Positions 9,412 through 16,967 of a DNA stretch of 64,000 nucleotides are shown piece by piece (position 1 is the stretch's first letter; every line of letters begins with the position of its first letter). The notes beneath the pieces are model-generated. The model was not told where the DNA came from and did not search any database. It saw only the letters and a program-made list of their open reading frames with translations. The translations under genes were made by a program, and so were the position numbers. The stretch spans positions 10,883 to 74,882 of the forward strand of contig JAEWSZ010000170.1 in assembly GCA_023397905.1 (NCBI GenBank), read 5' to 3'. Source of the stretch: Bacillota bacterium (GTDB taxonomy: Bacteria; Bacillota; Clostridia; Acetivibrionales; DSM-1351).

Positions 9412-10815
9412 TTATGAGACTTTCCCTTTAATAAAGGAAGCCGTCATTGCAATTAATGCAACAATAGCCGCCGTTACGAATGTAATGTGCAGGGCATATG
9501 AAAAGGCATTATTGCTGAGGATAACTCCGGACTGTCCCTGAGAGGAGTAAACCTCGGTCATTTTGTTTTGATAAAATGAAAAGAGTGCTCCTGAAACAGC
9601 CACACCGATAACCATGCCCACATTCCTCATTGTTGCAAGGGTCCCCGATGCCGTACCCCTGTTTTCAGCCGGCACATTGCCCATGACGGAGCTGTTGTTT
9701 GGCGTCTGAAACATACCGAAGCCAATACCGGTTATAACCATGGAAATGACTATATACGCAATGGAAGTACCAATATTCAAAAAACTGAGCATGAACAGGC
9801 CGCAGGCCATAGCCAGTGCGCCGAATGAGCTTATATACCTGCTGTCAAAGCGGTCGGAAACCATGCCGCTTACCGGAGCAACACACATAGTTGCCAACGG
9901 CATTGGCAGATAGAGCAGGCCGCTCAGAAGCGCCGAATAACCGCGCAGGTTTTCCAGGTAAAATGGCGCAAGAAAAACCATTATGAACTGTGCCATAAAT
10001 ATGAATAGTGCTGCAGCATTGCTGGCGGTAAATACCCGGTTTTTGAACAGGCTGATATTTAACATGGGATATCTGCATCTCGATTCCAGCATGACAAAGC
10101 AGGCAATCAAAAGAAGCCCCGCCGCGATTAAGGAGACAAACAGGGCAAGCGGGATGTTGTAATCCCCTGATATGTTCAGAGGCAGCAGTATAAACAGTAA
10201 TGCAATAAAAATCATCACACTTCCGGCTATATCAAACGGCACCGGTATGCTTTTCCCATCCTGCGGAATATTTCTTATGACAACAAATATCCCTAAAAGC
10301 CCAATGGGTATGTTAATAAAAAACACACTCTGCCATCCCAACACGGTTGAAAGCGTTCCGCCTACCACCGGCCCTACGCAAAGCCCCAAAGCCACCGCAA
10401 TGGCAGTCACACTGAGAGCCCTTCCCCTGCTTGAGGCCGGAACCGAATTTGTAATAATGGCCGGTCCTGTGGAAAACAGCATACCTGCCCCAAGCGCCTG
10501 GACAATCCTGCAGGCAATCAGCATGGTAATGTTGGATGACAGTCCGCAAAGCAACGAACCTGCCGTAAAAATCACGAAACCTGTTAAATAGACTTTTTTG
10601 TGTCCATAAATGTCTGATATCCGTCCGAAAGTGAGGAGCAGACTGCTGATTACCAGCAGATATGCGGTTACGATCCACTCCACCATGGAAATGGATACGC
10701 CAAATTCATTTTTTATAAGCGGCATGGCAAGATTCACAACGCTTGTATCCAGCGAAGACATAAATGTACCAATGCCGACAGCCAATACTACGGCCGCGGT
10801 TTTTCTATTTTTCAT
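9412..10815 (-). CDS. MFS multidrug-type exporter, DHA2/EmrB-QacA family
   Basis: This 467-residue protein has the 14-helix size of DHA2 transporters. The loop 2-3 signature GRISDIYGHKKV and the antiporter motif C region with GLCVGPVVGGTLS near residue 150 mark a proton-driven exporter; MVEWIVTAYLL near residue 45 is also typical. The substrate cannot be told. It is divergent from a TetR gene, and the 250-bp gap holds both promoters and two identical operators, so expression is probably induced by the ligand of that repressor. The start codon has only a weak ribosome site (ATGGGG). Confidence 0.9.
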   Translation of the reverse strand: MKNRKTAAVVLAVGIGTFMSSLDTSVVNLAMPLIKNEFGVSISMVEWIVTAYLLVISSLLLTFGRISDIYGHKKVYLTGFVIFTAGSLLCGLSSNITMLIACRIVQALGAGMLFSTGPAIITNSVPASSRGRALSVTAIAVALGLCVGPVVGGTLSTVLGWQSVFFINIPIGLLGIFVVIRNIPQDGKSIPVPFDIAGSVMIFIALLFILLPLNISGDYNIPLALFVSLIAAGLLLIACFVMLESRCRYPMLNISLFKNRVFTASNAAALFIFMAQFIMVFLAPFYLENLRGYSALLSGLLYLPMPLATMCVAPVSGMVSDRFDSRYISSFGALAMACGLFMLSFLNIGTSIAYIVISMVITGIGFGMFQTPNNSSVMGNVPAENRGTASGTLATMRNVGMVIGVAVSGALFSFYQNKMTEVYSSQGQSGVILSNNAFSYALHITFVTAAIVALIAMTASFIKGKVS

Positions 10816-10936
10816 ATACAGACCCCATTTCTCAATAAATAAGTGTTCGGCGGTATCTCGTAAAATGCCCTCCGGTTGTAAAGTATTTCTTCCATACGTT
10901 TACCCGATACCGTTTTTATTTTATATTGCATAAATA

Positions 10937-10954
10937 ATGTGAGTAATTGCTCAT
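10937..10954. promoter_or_regulatory. TetR operator copy 1
   Basis: The 18-mer ATGTGAGTAATTGCTCAT is an imperfect palindrome (GAGTAATT/GCTC arms) and occurs twice, identically, in this gap. This copy starts just downstream of the predicted -10 of the MFS gene and covers its start point, so a bound repressor would block that promoter. Confidence 0.8.
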
Positions 10955-10960
10955 GTTGTT

Positions 10961-10989
10961 ATATTACTCTTGCATCTTTGACTTGTCAA
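10961..10989 (-). promoter_or_regulatory. Promoter of the MFS exporter gene
   Basis: On the minus strand TTGACA (10989-10984) and TAATAT (10966-10961) are separated by 17 bp. It fires leftwards into the exporter gene and lies between the two operator copies. Confidence 0.7.
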
Positions 10990-10994
10990 TACAA

Positions 10995-11012
10995 ATGTGA
11001 GTAATTGCTCAT
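10995..11012. promoter_or_regulatory. TetR operator copy 2
   Basis: Second identical copy of the 18-base imperfect palindrome, 58 bp from the first. It sits between the -35 boxes of the two divergent promoters, so one repressor could affect both. Confidence 0.8.
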
Positions 11013-11019
11013 AATAATA

Positions 11020-11048
11020 TTGACAAATTTGTATCTTCATCATAAAAT
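11020..11048 (+). promoter_or_regulatory. Promoter of the TetR gene
   Basis: TTGACA (11020-11025), a 17-bp spacer, then TAAAAT (11043-11048). The start point should fall near 11055, which rules out start codons upstream of that point and supports the ATG at 11068. Confidence 0.7.
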
Positions 11049-11067
11049 GGCTCTGGGAGTTGATGAA

Positions 11068-11700
11068 ATGAAACCTGATATACCAAAAAAAATGCCAAAA
11101 CAGATCAGAAAACCCGTACAGGCACGCAGTATAAACAAAAAAGAGACAATACTTGATTCTGCTCTGGAGCTATTCTGCGAAAAAGGTTACTATAAAACGA
11201 CAACCAACGAGATTGCCCGGAGAGCCCATGTGTCCATCGGCAGTTTGTATTCATATTTCAAGGATAAGGACACTATATTTTTTGAAATATTGGAAAAGTA
11301 CTATGAGAAATTCGTCATGGCGAATGGCCATTCACTGAACGATCCTGAACTTTTGCGGACAAATCCAAGGGCCTGGCTGAGATCATTGATAGAAAACCTC
11401 ATACGGATACATGAGGAGACAAGGGAACTCAACCGTGAACTGAAGGTTTTGGCTTATTACAACCCAAAGGTAGCTGAGATTCTTGAGAATAACCAGGCGA
11501 AAACCATGCGTACCACTATAGGATACTTCCTGGACATTAAGGACGGTTTGAAATTAAAAGACGTTGAAGCTGCCGCAGCAGTTTCTTTTGAACTGATCTC
11601 CGCCATCGTTGACAGGATCGTCTTCGGAAAAAATGAAATCGACAGGGACAGGCTGATAGACGCCGCAGTTGATGCAATGTACAAATATATCTTACTATAG
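11068..11700 (+). CDS. TetR/AcrR family repressor of the divergent MFS pump
   Basis: This 210-residue protein has a basic N-terminal tail, then a TetR helix-turn-helix: ILDSALELFCEKGYYKTTT followed by NEIARRAHVSIGSLYSYF at about residues 47-64. The C-terminal half is the usual helical ligand-binding and dimer domain. The ATG at 11068 is preferred because GGGAG lies nine bases before it and the predicted transcript starts near 11055; longer in-frame starts at 11005 and 11047 would precede or overlap the -10 box. Tandem operators in the shared gap suggest it represses both itself and the exporter. Confidence 0.9.
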   Translation: MKPDIPKKMPKQIRKPVQARSINKKETILDSALELFCEKGYYKTTTNEIARRAHVSIGSLYSYFKDKDTIFFEILEKYYEKFVMANGHSLNDPELLRTNPRAWLRSLIENLIRIHEETRELNRELKVLAYYNPKVAEILENNQAKTMRTTIGYFLDIKDGLKLKDVEAAAAVSFELISAIVDRIVFGKNEIDRDRLIDAAVDAMYKYILL

Positions 11701-11714
11701 CCGGGTATGAATAT

Positions 11715-11733
11715 CTCCCGGGTTCGGTTCCCT
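11715..11733 (+). other. tRNA T-arm-like fragment
   Basis: The stretch CTCCCGGGTTCGGTTCCCT matches a second orphan stretch at 15605-15623 in 17 of 19 positions and both carry the GGTTCGRTTCC core of a tRNA T-arm. No complete tRNA surrounds either. It may be a remnant of an integration site or chance. Confidence 0.3.
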
Positions 11734-11875
11734 CCATTAATTAAAACTCCGCCGAAGGACTTGGGCGCCCAGGAGGGAACAGTCCCTCAAGCCTTTGCCA
11801 GGGAATGCAGGCTCATTTTGCGAAACACTTCCTTGTTTCCGAGCACCCTCCTTAAAGCGGGAAAGAGGATTTTGC

Positions 11876-12625
11876 TTATGTTTCTTTCCATATGATCAAG
11901 TCAGATGATTTCGAAAGATATTCATTGGTTAATGAATTCCATTCATCTTTGGAAACTTCTTTATCTTCAAATTTAAATACATCATAATCGGTACTTTCAT
12001 TCAAGCCGCTTTCATCGACGCTGTGATATTTTGAGAAATATACTTTTGAGCTCTCATTTCCATCGGAATCCAAAACTAAATAATAATAATTTATGTGAGT
12101 CGGTGCTGCACCATCGCGTTGGTATAATATCGCTCCGCTGTCTAGTGGAGCTTCATAATCAGGGCCTTCATGCCATAAAACAATTTGCCCGTTAAGATAT
12201 GTAAAAATAACATAACCGCCACCCGCTATAGGGCGCAGATGAAGTTCCGGTAATCCATCCCCGTTCATATCAAATAAGGCGTAATAAGTTTTAAAATCCG
12301 GCTTCAAAGAAATATCTTTAATATTAACGGCCCCATCACTTATCTCATGTTTTAAGTCTTGTGCTTTTATACTTCCTGCCAAGAAATTGTCATATGCTGC
12401 AAGCGCCTCATTATATGCTGAAGATACATTATCAGATGTCTGTGGAGAACTATTATCAGAAGGTTGGGCAGGATTCGCCGTAGTCATCGCACTTGGTGAG
12501 GAGGGTGATACAGCTGCGGTTGACTGAGTGCTGACACTGTTTTGCCCGCAGGCATTGAAAGCAAATAGAAATACGGATAAGAGCAAAAGGGAAAGGGTCT
12601 TTTTGAGAAATAGGTTGAGTTTCAT
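11876..12625 (-). CDS. Lipoprotein of unknown function with a VCBS-like DxNGDG motif
   Basis: This 249-residue protein has a lipoprotein signal peptide (MKLNLFLKKTLSLLLL, lipobox FNAC with Cys near residue 26), then a 45-residue Ser/Thr/Pro/Asn-rich linker typical of surface-anchored proteins. The folded part contains LFDMNGDGLPELHLRP near residue 122, a calcium-loop motif as in VCBS/FG-GAP repeats. I do not recognise the family beyond that. AGGAGA precedes the ATG by six bases. It is a single gene, tail to tail with the TetR gene. Confidence 0.8.
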   Translation of the reverse strand: MKLNLFLKKTLSLLLLSVFLFAFNACGQNSVSTQSTAAVSPSSPSAMTTANPAQPSDNSSPQTSDNVSSAYNEALAAYDNFLAGSIKAQDLKHEISDGAVNIKDISLKPDFKTYYALFDMNGDGLPELHLRPIAGGGYVIFTYLNGQIVLWHEGPDYEAPLDSGAILYQRDGAAPTHINYYYLVLDSDGNESSKVYFSKYHSVDESGLNESTDYDVFKFEDKEVSKDEWNSLTNEYLSKSSDLIIWKET

Positions 12626-13168
12626 GATGGTCTCCTAAGCTTTTTGTTTTACTATATTATGATTCAAGTATCAAAAGTACTTTTTAATGAATTGTTCGTT
12701 ATATTGCATAAACCAGTAATATTGAGCACTGAATAAAACACAGTAATCAGTGTTTTTAATCTAGTTTTTGCTATATCCCAGACCGTTTTTCAATAAAATT
12801 CATGTTATGTATTGCGCATATTTTTCGCTCAAGCAAAAAATCAGACTTTTGACGCTCTAATCATATCATAGTATATTTATATCTCTTTTACAACCTTTTA
12901 CATTATCTTTGCGCCGCCTTAGCCCCAGCAACAAGGCCTTACGTGAGTATAGTGCGAAAGGGATTTTCCAGTGCGAGCTAGAGCAATCCGCCGCAAGTGC
13001 GATGGATCAAGTGTTTTGACCTCCGGACAAAACCGTGATATCGTGAGGAAATTTACTCTTGCGGAGCCCAGGCAAAGAAGATGCCAAAAAGATACTGAAT
13101 TATAAGCATATTTTAGTCGTACTCGGCCCCAAGATTTGAATGGAAAATTTCATCCGCAGACAAATACA

Positions 13169-13196
13169 TTGATATTTGGGCATAATATGATAAAAT
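13169..13196 (+). promoter_or_regulatory. Possible promoter of the HEPN gene
   Basis: TTGATA (13169-13174), 16 bp, TAAAAT (13191-13196). It would give a leader of about 170 bases that includes the hairpin at 13200-13259. Confidence 0.45.
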
Positions 13197-13199
13197 AAA

Positions 13200-13259
13200 A
13201 AAGAGGTTTGTTCTTTTCGTGCGGACAAAATGTCTCGTCACTAAAGAATCTACCTCTTT
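13200..13259 (+). other. Leader hairpin upstream of the HEPN gene
   Basis: AAAGAGGT-3-TTCTTT at 13200-13216 pairs with AAAGAA-3-ACCTCTTT at 13243-13259, giving 14 base pairs around a 3x3 internal loop. The apical part has a smaller GACA/TGTC stem. It starts right behind the predicted -10 box, so it would be the 5' end of the transcript or a DNA-level inverted repeat. Confidence 0.5.
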
Positions 13260-13372
13260 ATAGCGATATTAGTATGGATCTTCATCCATGTTTTTATTAT
13301 ATGCACAAAGGGCAAAAAAGTCAATGCTATTTTTAGAGTGCCGTGCTGTAAACTGGTAGAAGGAGCGTATTT

Positions 13373-15199
13373 ATGCTTTCAGGAACTAATAATCATGTAT
13401 TGCAATATTATAAGCATGTCACACCGGAGCATCTTTTCTTCTATCAACGGTGGCAGGAGATGTTGGAAAGCAAAACTTTGGACATGTACCAGTACAACAT
13501 TTTAAACTCTTGTGTAGCTTGTATTGAACTTGCTGATGTAATTGATAAGACTTTATCAGGTTTGTTTACATCACGGCAAAATATTGATGACGCTAAAGCT
13601 GAAGCACTTGAAATAATAAGAGTAGACGATGTATTAGAAAAGTATGACAAGCCTTTACGTAATACTCTACTTAGAATCATGTCTTCAAAAATTGATTCTA
13701 AACAACGAGGGGAGGCGATTGAGGATAAAAATAGTACTTTCTATATTACTGTCAACAGGCTCGGATACCAATTAGCAACTCCAATTAAAACCCTTAAGAG
13801 AACATATATTGGATATATCTTACAAGAATTAAAAGCGGATATTGATAGCCAAAATTATAAACAGATTGAAAAGCATATGGCTATGATTATAAGCCAATGC
13901 ATTTTTATGGGATGGTCCGCTAAGGGCTTGTTTTTACTTTCTACATGTTTAGAAGGCGATGCAAGTCCAGAGGACAAATGGTGCCGTTTTACTGAAAGTC
14001 TCTCTGTAAGATCAGATAGTACTTTTGAAGTTTATTATGGTATTAAAATTGAAACACGCAGAGGCATCACTCCTGATAGTGTGCGAGAGATTGTATGCTC
14101 TTTAGGACTAAATATTAAAAAAGGAAACACAATCAGAGATGACAATCCTGCTCGTCAGAACCTTTATTCAAAGGTCAACTCGGATAGCAATTATATTGTT
14201 ATAACGATTAATGCTACAGACTTATACTCAGCGGCTTTATCTGCAATTAATATTTTAAATAGTCGATTAAGTGTAGCTACTTTTTACAATACTATCAGTC
14301 CATGGATTGCCAACTCTCCACAAATAATTGTATATGATGTAAGAAATAGTTTAGCGGAGTCCTTAACTATTACTGATGTTTTTAGAACATATGATTATAT
14401 TGATAGCAACAATAATGTTTTTGAAGACACAAAAAATATTCTAAATAATCCTACAAAAGCTAAGATAATGAATAGGTTGCACGCTGCGTTTGCCTATACA
14501 AATTTGAGCAGGGCATCTTATTTTCAGGAAACAAAGTACATATCACTTTGGATTGCTATTGAGTCAATGATGCGTACTGGGCAATATCCCGATATCATCT
14601 CACATATAAAATGTGTCCTACCTGAAATCTTGTGCATCAGATATTTATATAGGATTGTCCGAAATTTTTCGGAAGACTGCATACGATGCGGTTTTAAATT
14701 CGATGATAGTTTAGATATACGTATGGAATCAGTTGACAAGAAGAAACTGATAAGAGATTTAATATCTATTTTTAGAAATCCCACGAAGTATGAAATTTTA
14801 CAGACAAATTGCATAAGAAATGAGCTTTTGAATTACCGATGTGATGAACTTTTTAATATTTTAAATAGCTCTGAAATTATCCTAAGTAAATTTGAACATT
14901 ATACCCAAAAGGTTCGTTGGCATATACAGCGGCTATATCGTATTCGAAATGAAATCACTCATTCTGCTTTTCAAGTGGATAAGTCTTTAATGATATATAT
15001 TGAACATTTGTATACCTATTTAGCACAAGTGATGAGTGAAGTAGTTCATTATGTAGAACATAAGCAAGTGGACTCAGTTGAAGAGTCATTCACAACAATT
15101 TTAGAAAGTTATAATACATATATCGCACTTATAAAAGAGGATTCTCAAATGCCCATTCAAGACATATTGCCAGATGGAGTCATTGATATTATAAGATAA
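13373..15199 (+). CDS. 608-residue protein with C-terminal HEPN ribonuclease motif, possible defence gene
   Basis: I do not recognise the first 480 residues, which are mixed helix and strand with no signal peptide or membrane segment. The C-terminal part has RLYRIRNEITHSA: Arg525, Asn526 and His530 form the RNxxxH active-site motif of HEPN RNases, set in long helices (about 505-575), as in ApeA-like and other abortive-infection HEPN proteins. Function as an RNA-cutting antiphage or stress effector is inference. GAAGGAG lies seven bases before the ATG. Base composition is much more AT-rich than its neighbours, codon use differs (AGA, ATA, TTA), and it sits beside a tRNA-Glu gene whose 3' end is duplicated nearby: all signs of transfer. 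No antitoxin gene is adjacent. Confidence 0.75.
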   Translation: MLSGTNNHVLQYYKHVTPEHLFFYQRWQEMLESKTLDMYQYNILNSCVACIELADVIDKTLSGLFTSRQNIDDAKAEALEIIRVDDVLEKYDKPLRNTLLRIMSSKIDSKQRGEAIEDKNSTFYITVNRLGYQLATPIKTLKRTYIGYILQELKADIDSQNYKQIEKHMAMIISQCIFMGWSAKGLFLLSTCLEGDASPEDKWCRFTESLSVRSDSTFEVYYGIKIETRRGITPDSVREIVCSLGLNIKKGNTIRDDNPARQNLYSKVNSDSNYIVITINATDLYSAALSAINILNSRLSVATFYNTISPWIANSPQIIVYDVRNSLAESLTITDVFRTYDYIDSNNNVFEDTKNILNNPTKAKIMNRLHAAFAYTNLSRASYFQETKYISLWIAIESMMRTGQYPDIISHIKCVLPEILCIRYLYRIVRNFSEDCIRCGFKFDDSLDIRMESVDKKKLIRDLISIFRNPTKYEILQTNCIRNELLNYRCDELFNILNSSEIILSKFEHYTQKVRWHIQRLYRIRNEITHSAFQVDKSLMIYIEHLYTYLAQVMSEVVHYVEHKQVDSVEESFTTILESYNTYIALIKEDSQMPIQDILPDGVIDIIR

Positions 15200-15320
15200 T
15201 CAAAGTAATAAGTATGAACTGTGGTTATCACTATACACCATCTGAAACAGACCCTCATCCAGAACAATAACTATAGGAATAAGCTGTCTGGTAAGTTTGT
15301 CATTATCAGGGATTTCTGTG

Positions 15321-15345
15321 GAGCGCAATCTGCTCCGACGTGGTG
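15321..15345 (+). repeat. 25-bp direct repeat, copy 1
   Basis: GAGCGCAATCTGCTCCGACG plus TGGTG; it matches 15503-15527 in 24 of 25 positions (one C/T change). The last five bases overlap the duplicated tRNA end. Confidence 0.8.
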
Positions 15346-15360
15346 ACCCATAGGGGAATC
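15341..15360 (-). repeat. Duplicate of the tRNA-Glu 3' end (att-like core)
   Basis: TGGTGACCCATAGGGGAATC is identical to 15678-15697, the CCA end, acceptor strand and half of the T-arm of tRNA-Glu. Identity stops at both borders. Integrases that use tRNA genes leave exactly this kind of direct repeat. Confidence 0.8.
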
Positions 15361-15459
15361 CAGCATGCTTCGCATGCCAGTGACGTCGCCCACCGCTCGC
15401 TAATCAAGGGGGCCCTGCAAGTCATAGACTTGCGGGGAAAAGGAGGAGCGTTGTAGCGG

Positions 15460-15502
15460 TACTTAAAATCCATGAGTAGTATATATTAATGGATTTTAAG
15501 TA
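15460..15502. repeat. 14-bp perfect inverted repeat
   Basis: TACTTAAAATCCAT (15460-15473) and its exact complement (15489-15502) flank a 15-base AT-rich loop. It ends at the second copy of the 25-bp direct repeat. It could be a protein-binding site of the lost element. Confidence 0.6.
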
Positions 15503-15527
15503 GAGCGTAATCTGCTCCGACGTGGTG
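15503..15527 (+). repeat. 25-bp direct repeat, copy 2
   Basis: 24 of 25 bases match 15321-15345. After it, the sequence continues differently from copy 1, which runs into the tRNA-Glu end. Confidence 0.8.
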
Positions 15528-15547
15528 CCGGGCTCCTACTCGAAGCT

Positions 15548-15571
15548 AAAAAAGTGCATTCAGCACTTTTT
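15548..15571. terminator. Bidirectional terminator-like hairpin
   Basis: AAAAAGTGC and GCACTTTTT flank the loop ATTCA, so a T-run follows the GC stem on either strand. No gene is close enough to assign it to with confidence. Confidence 0.55.
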
Positions 15572-15637
15572 CTCGCGTGCTTCCAGCGCGCTACGCTCCG
15601 AGCCCTCCCGGGTTCGATTCCCCTGATAATTTTACGC

Positions 15638-15678
15638 ATTGGAAAAGGCACCTACTAAAAGTAGATGCCTTTTCCAAT
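15638..15678 (-). terminator. Hairpin directly behind tRNA-Glu
   Basis: ATTGGAAAAGGCA (15638-15650) pairs with TGCCTTTTCCAAT (15666-15678), with an inner CTACT/AGTAG stem. It abuts the CCA end and is the likely tRNA-Glu terminator or processing signal. Confidence 0.6.
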
Positions 15679-15752
15679 GGTGACCCATAGGGGAATCGAA
15701 CCCCTGTTATCGCCGTGAAAGGGCGGTGTCTTAACCTCTTGACCAATGGGCC
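15678..15752 (-). tRNA. tRNA-Glu (anticodon TTC)
   Basis: Complete cloverleaf on the minus strand: acceptor GGCCCAT pairs with ATGGGTC, discriminator A, encoded CCA at 15680-15678, T-arm GGGGTTCGAATCCCC, anticodon loop CTTTCAC with anticodon TTC. The upper base pair of the anticodon stem is mismatched (C-A). Its 3' 20 bases are duplicated at 15341-15360. Confidence 0.95.
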
Positions 15753-15756
15753 ATAA

Positions 15757-15780
15757 TAAAAGCGATAGGACCTATCGCTT
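15757..15780 (-). terminator. Hairpin between the two tRNA genes
   Basis: AGCGATA and TATCGCT around GGTCC, followed on the minus strand by TTTTATTA. It probably terminates tRNA-Met transcripts or is a processing spacer. Confidence 0.5.
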
Positions 15781-15785
15781 AAAAT

Positions 15786-15862
15786 TGGTAGCGGCGGTGG
15801 GATTTGAACCTACGACCTGTCGGGTATGAACCGAATGCTCTGGCCAACTGAGCTACGCCGCC
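15786..15862 (-). tRNA. tRNA-Met (elongator type, anticodon CAT)
   Basis: Minus-strand cloverleaf: acceptor GGCGGCG with CGCCGCT, D-arm with AGCTCAGTTGG, anticodon arm CGGTTCATACCCG, T-arm GTAGGTTCAAATCCCAC, encoded CCA at 15788-15786. The first acceptor pair is formed (G-U) and the anticodon stem lacks three G-C pairs, so it is not the initiator. The arm matches elongator Met rather than lysidine-modified Ile. Confidence 0.93.
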
Positions 15863-16042
15863 ATTTGCCTGCCCGTTTGTTAACGTGCCTTTACATTATA
15901 CAAAAGAAATGCGCTTTATGTCAATAGGAAGTTTTTCAAATAATTAATTATTTTGTCGGATCACATTATGGCCCACAATCCGGCATAAAACCGGTGCACA
16001 GGCCCGCCGCGGCGTACCTGTGCACTGCAAATACAAGCAATA

Positions 16043-16891
16043 TTACAGAATCTTGCCCAGCTTTGCTGTTATATCCTCTTCAAAGCGTCTGACATACCCT
16101 CTTATATATTCAACAATTGACAGCTTGTCATCCTCTATCAGCGGGGTCAGATCAATGGCATAGCTCAGGGCGTCGCTTTCATCCACACTGTGTGATGCGG
16201 CATAGGTGGCATTTGCCAACCGCCTGCCCGCTGTGGCCAGATCATACCTCTTCCCTCCCGCTATCTGGGAATCAAAAACTCCCACCAGAGACGCCGACAG
16301 GTTGGGATGGGCTGAGACATCAAAAACCACCTTCTGGTCATCCATTACCCAGTCCAGGTTTCTCCATACCTCGCAGCCATAGAGCTTTTTAGGGCGGAAC
16401 TCTCCGGGCAGCTCACGGATTGCCGTGATTACCTTGGTCACTACTCCAAGATGGGTGTCATGCTTGTCCGCCAGGTTATGCGTATAGATGACCTCCGCTC
16501 CGGCTTCCTTTATTATGTTTTTCAATTCATCAATTATATCTCTGCAATCCGGCGATTTTACCTGGGCGCTGGTATAATCCAACATCGCCAGGGCGGAGTA
16601 GTCCCCAACGTAGGCTGCCTTCTTCTGCTCTATCTTCCTTATCTTCTGCATTTCCTCATCTGTGTAGTCCGCATAAATCCCGTTTCTGGCGCTGCCAGCA
16701 CCATTGGTGACTACCACCGCGCCAAACCATTTCTCATCGCTGCCGAAGCACTTGAGTATCCCGTCATAGGCCATTATTTCAATGTCATCCTGATGGGCGG
16801 AGACAGCCAAATGCGTGGTCCGTTTGAGAGCCTCGCCCAGTTCCTTTCCATCCGGGATAAACCACTCGGCATTTTTATTTTTCAGCTTCAT
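16043..16891 (-). CDS. PIG-L/LmbE family deacetylase
   Basis: This 282-residue cytoplasmic protein has the metal-site motif AHQDDIE at residues 33-39 (AHPDDE in the family) and HNLADKHDTHLGV near residue 137, giving the second His ligand. Family members remove acetyl groups from N-acetylglucosamine-type substrates with zinc. The gene follows the SIS-domain gene by 76 bp on the same strand and probably shares its GntR-controlled promoter, which fits amino-sugar metabolism. The exact substrate is not known. GGGGGA lies before the ATG. Confidence 0.88.
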   Translation of the reverse strand: MKLKNKNAEWFIPDGKELGEALKRTTHLAVSAHQDDIEIMAYDGILKCFGSDEKWFGAVVVTNGAGSARNGIYADYTDEEMQKIRKIEQKKAAYVGDYSALAMLDYTSAQVKSPDCRDIIDELKNIIKEAGAEVIYTHNLADKHDTHLGVVTKVITAIRELPGEFRPKKLYGCEVWRNLDWVMDDQKVVFDVSAHPNLSASLVGVFDSQIAGGKRYDLATAGRRLANATYAASHSVDESDALSYAIDLTPLIEDDKLSIVEYIRGYVRRFEEDITAKLGKIL

Positions 16892-16967
16892 AAAAATCCC
16901 CCCATATCATATACTTCAATATCTGAATCTTATTTCAATGCCTGTTTTCAGGCACTTACATCCATGA

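Larger units (their letters stand above)
12626..13372. other. 747-bp AT-rich gap before the HEPN gene, no gene supported
   Basis: No frame here has both a ribosome site and a plausible protein. The part near 12900-13130 is more GC-rich and reads like debris of something lost, but no family is recognisable in any frame. The last 200 bp hold a probable promoter and a leader hairpin for the downstream gene, listed separately. Confidence 0.5.
15200..15677. other. 478-bp repeat-rich scar between the HEPN gene and tRNA-Glu
   Basis: No gene. The stretch is unusually dense in repeats: a copy of the tRNA-Glu 3' end, a 25-bp direct repeat, several hairpins, and an orphan T-arm-like piece at 15605-15623. 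An inverted pair GGGGAATC/GATTCCCC at 15353-15360 and 15615-15622 brackets the middle. This looks like the residue of repeated integration and excision at the tRNA gene. Confidence 0.6.

Noticed and set aside
15321..15527. A CRISPR array
   Set aside because: Only two copies of a 25-mer with a 157-bp spacer and no cas genes; the tRNA-end duplication gives a better explanation.
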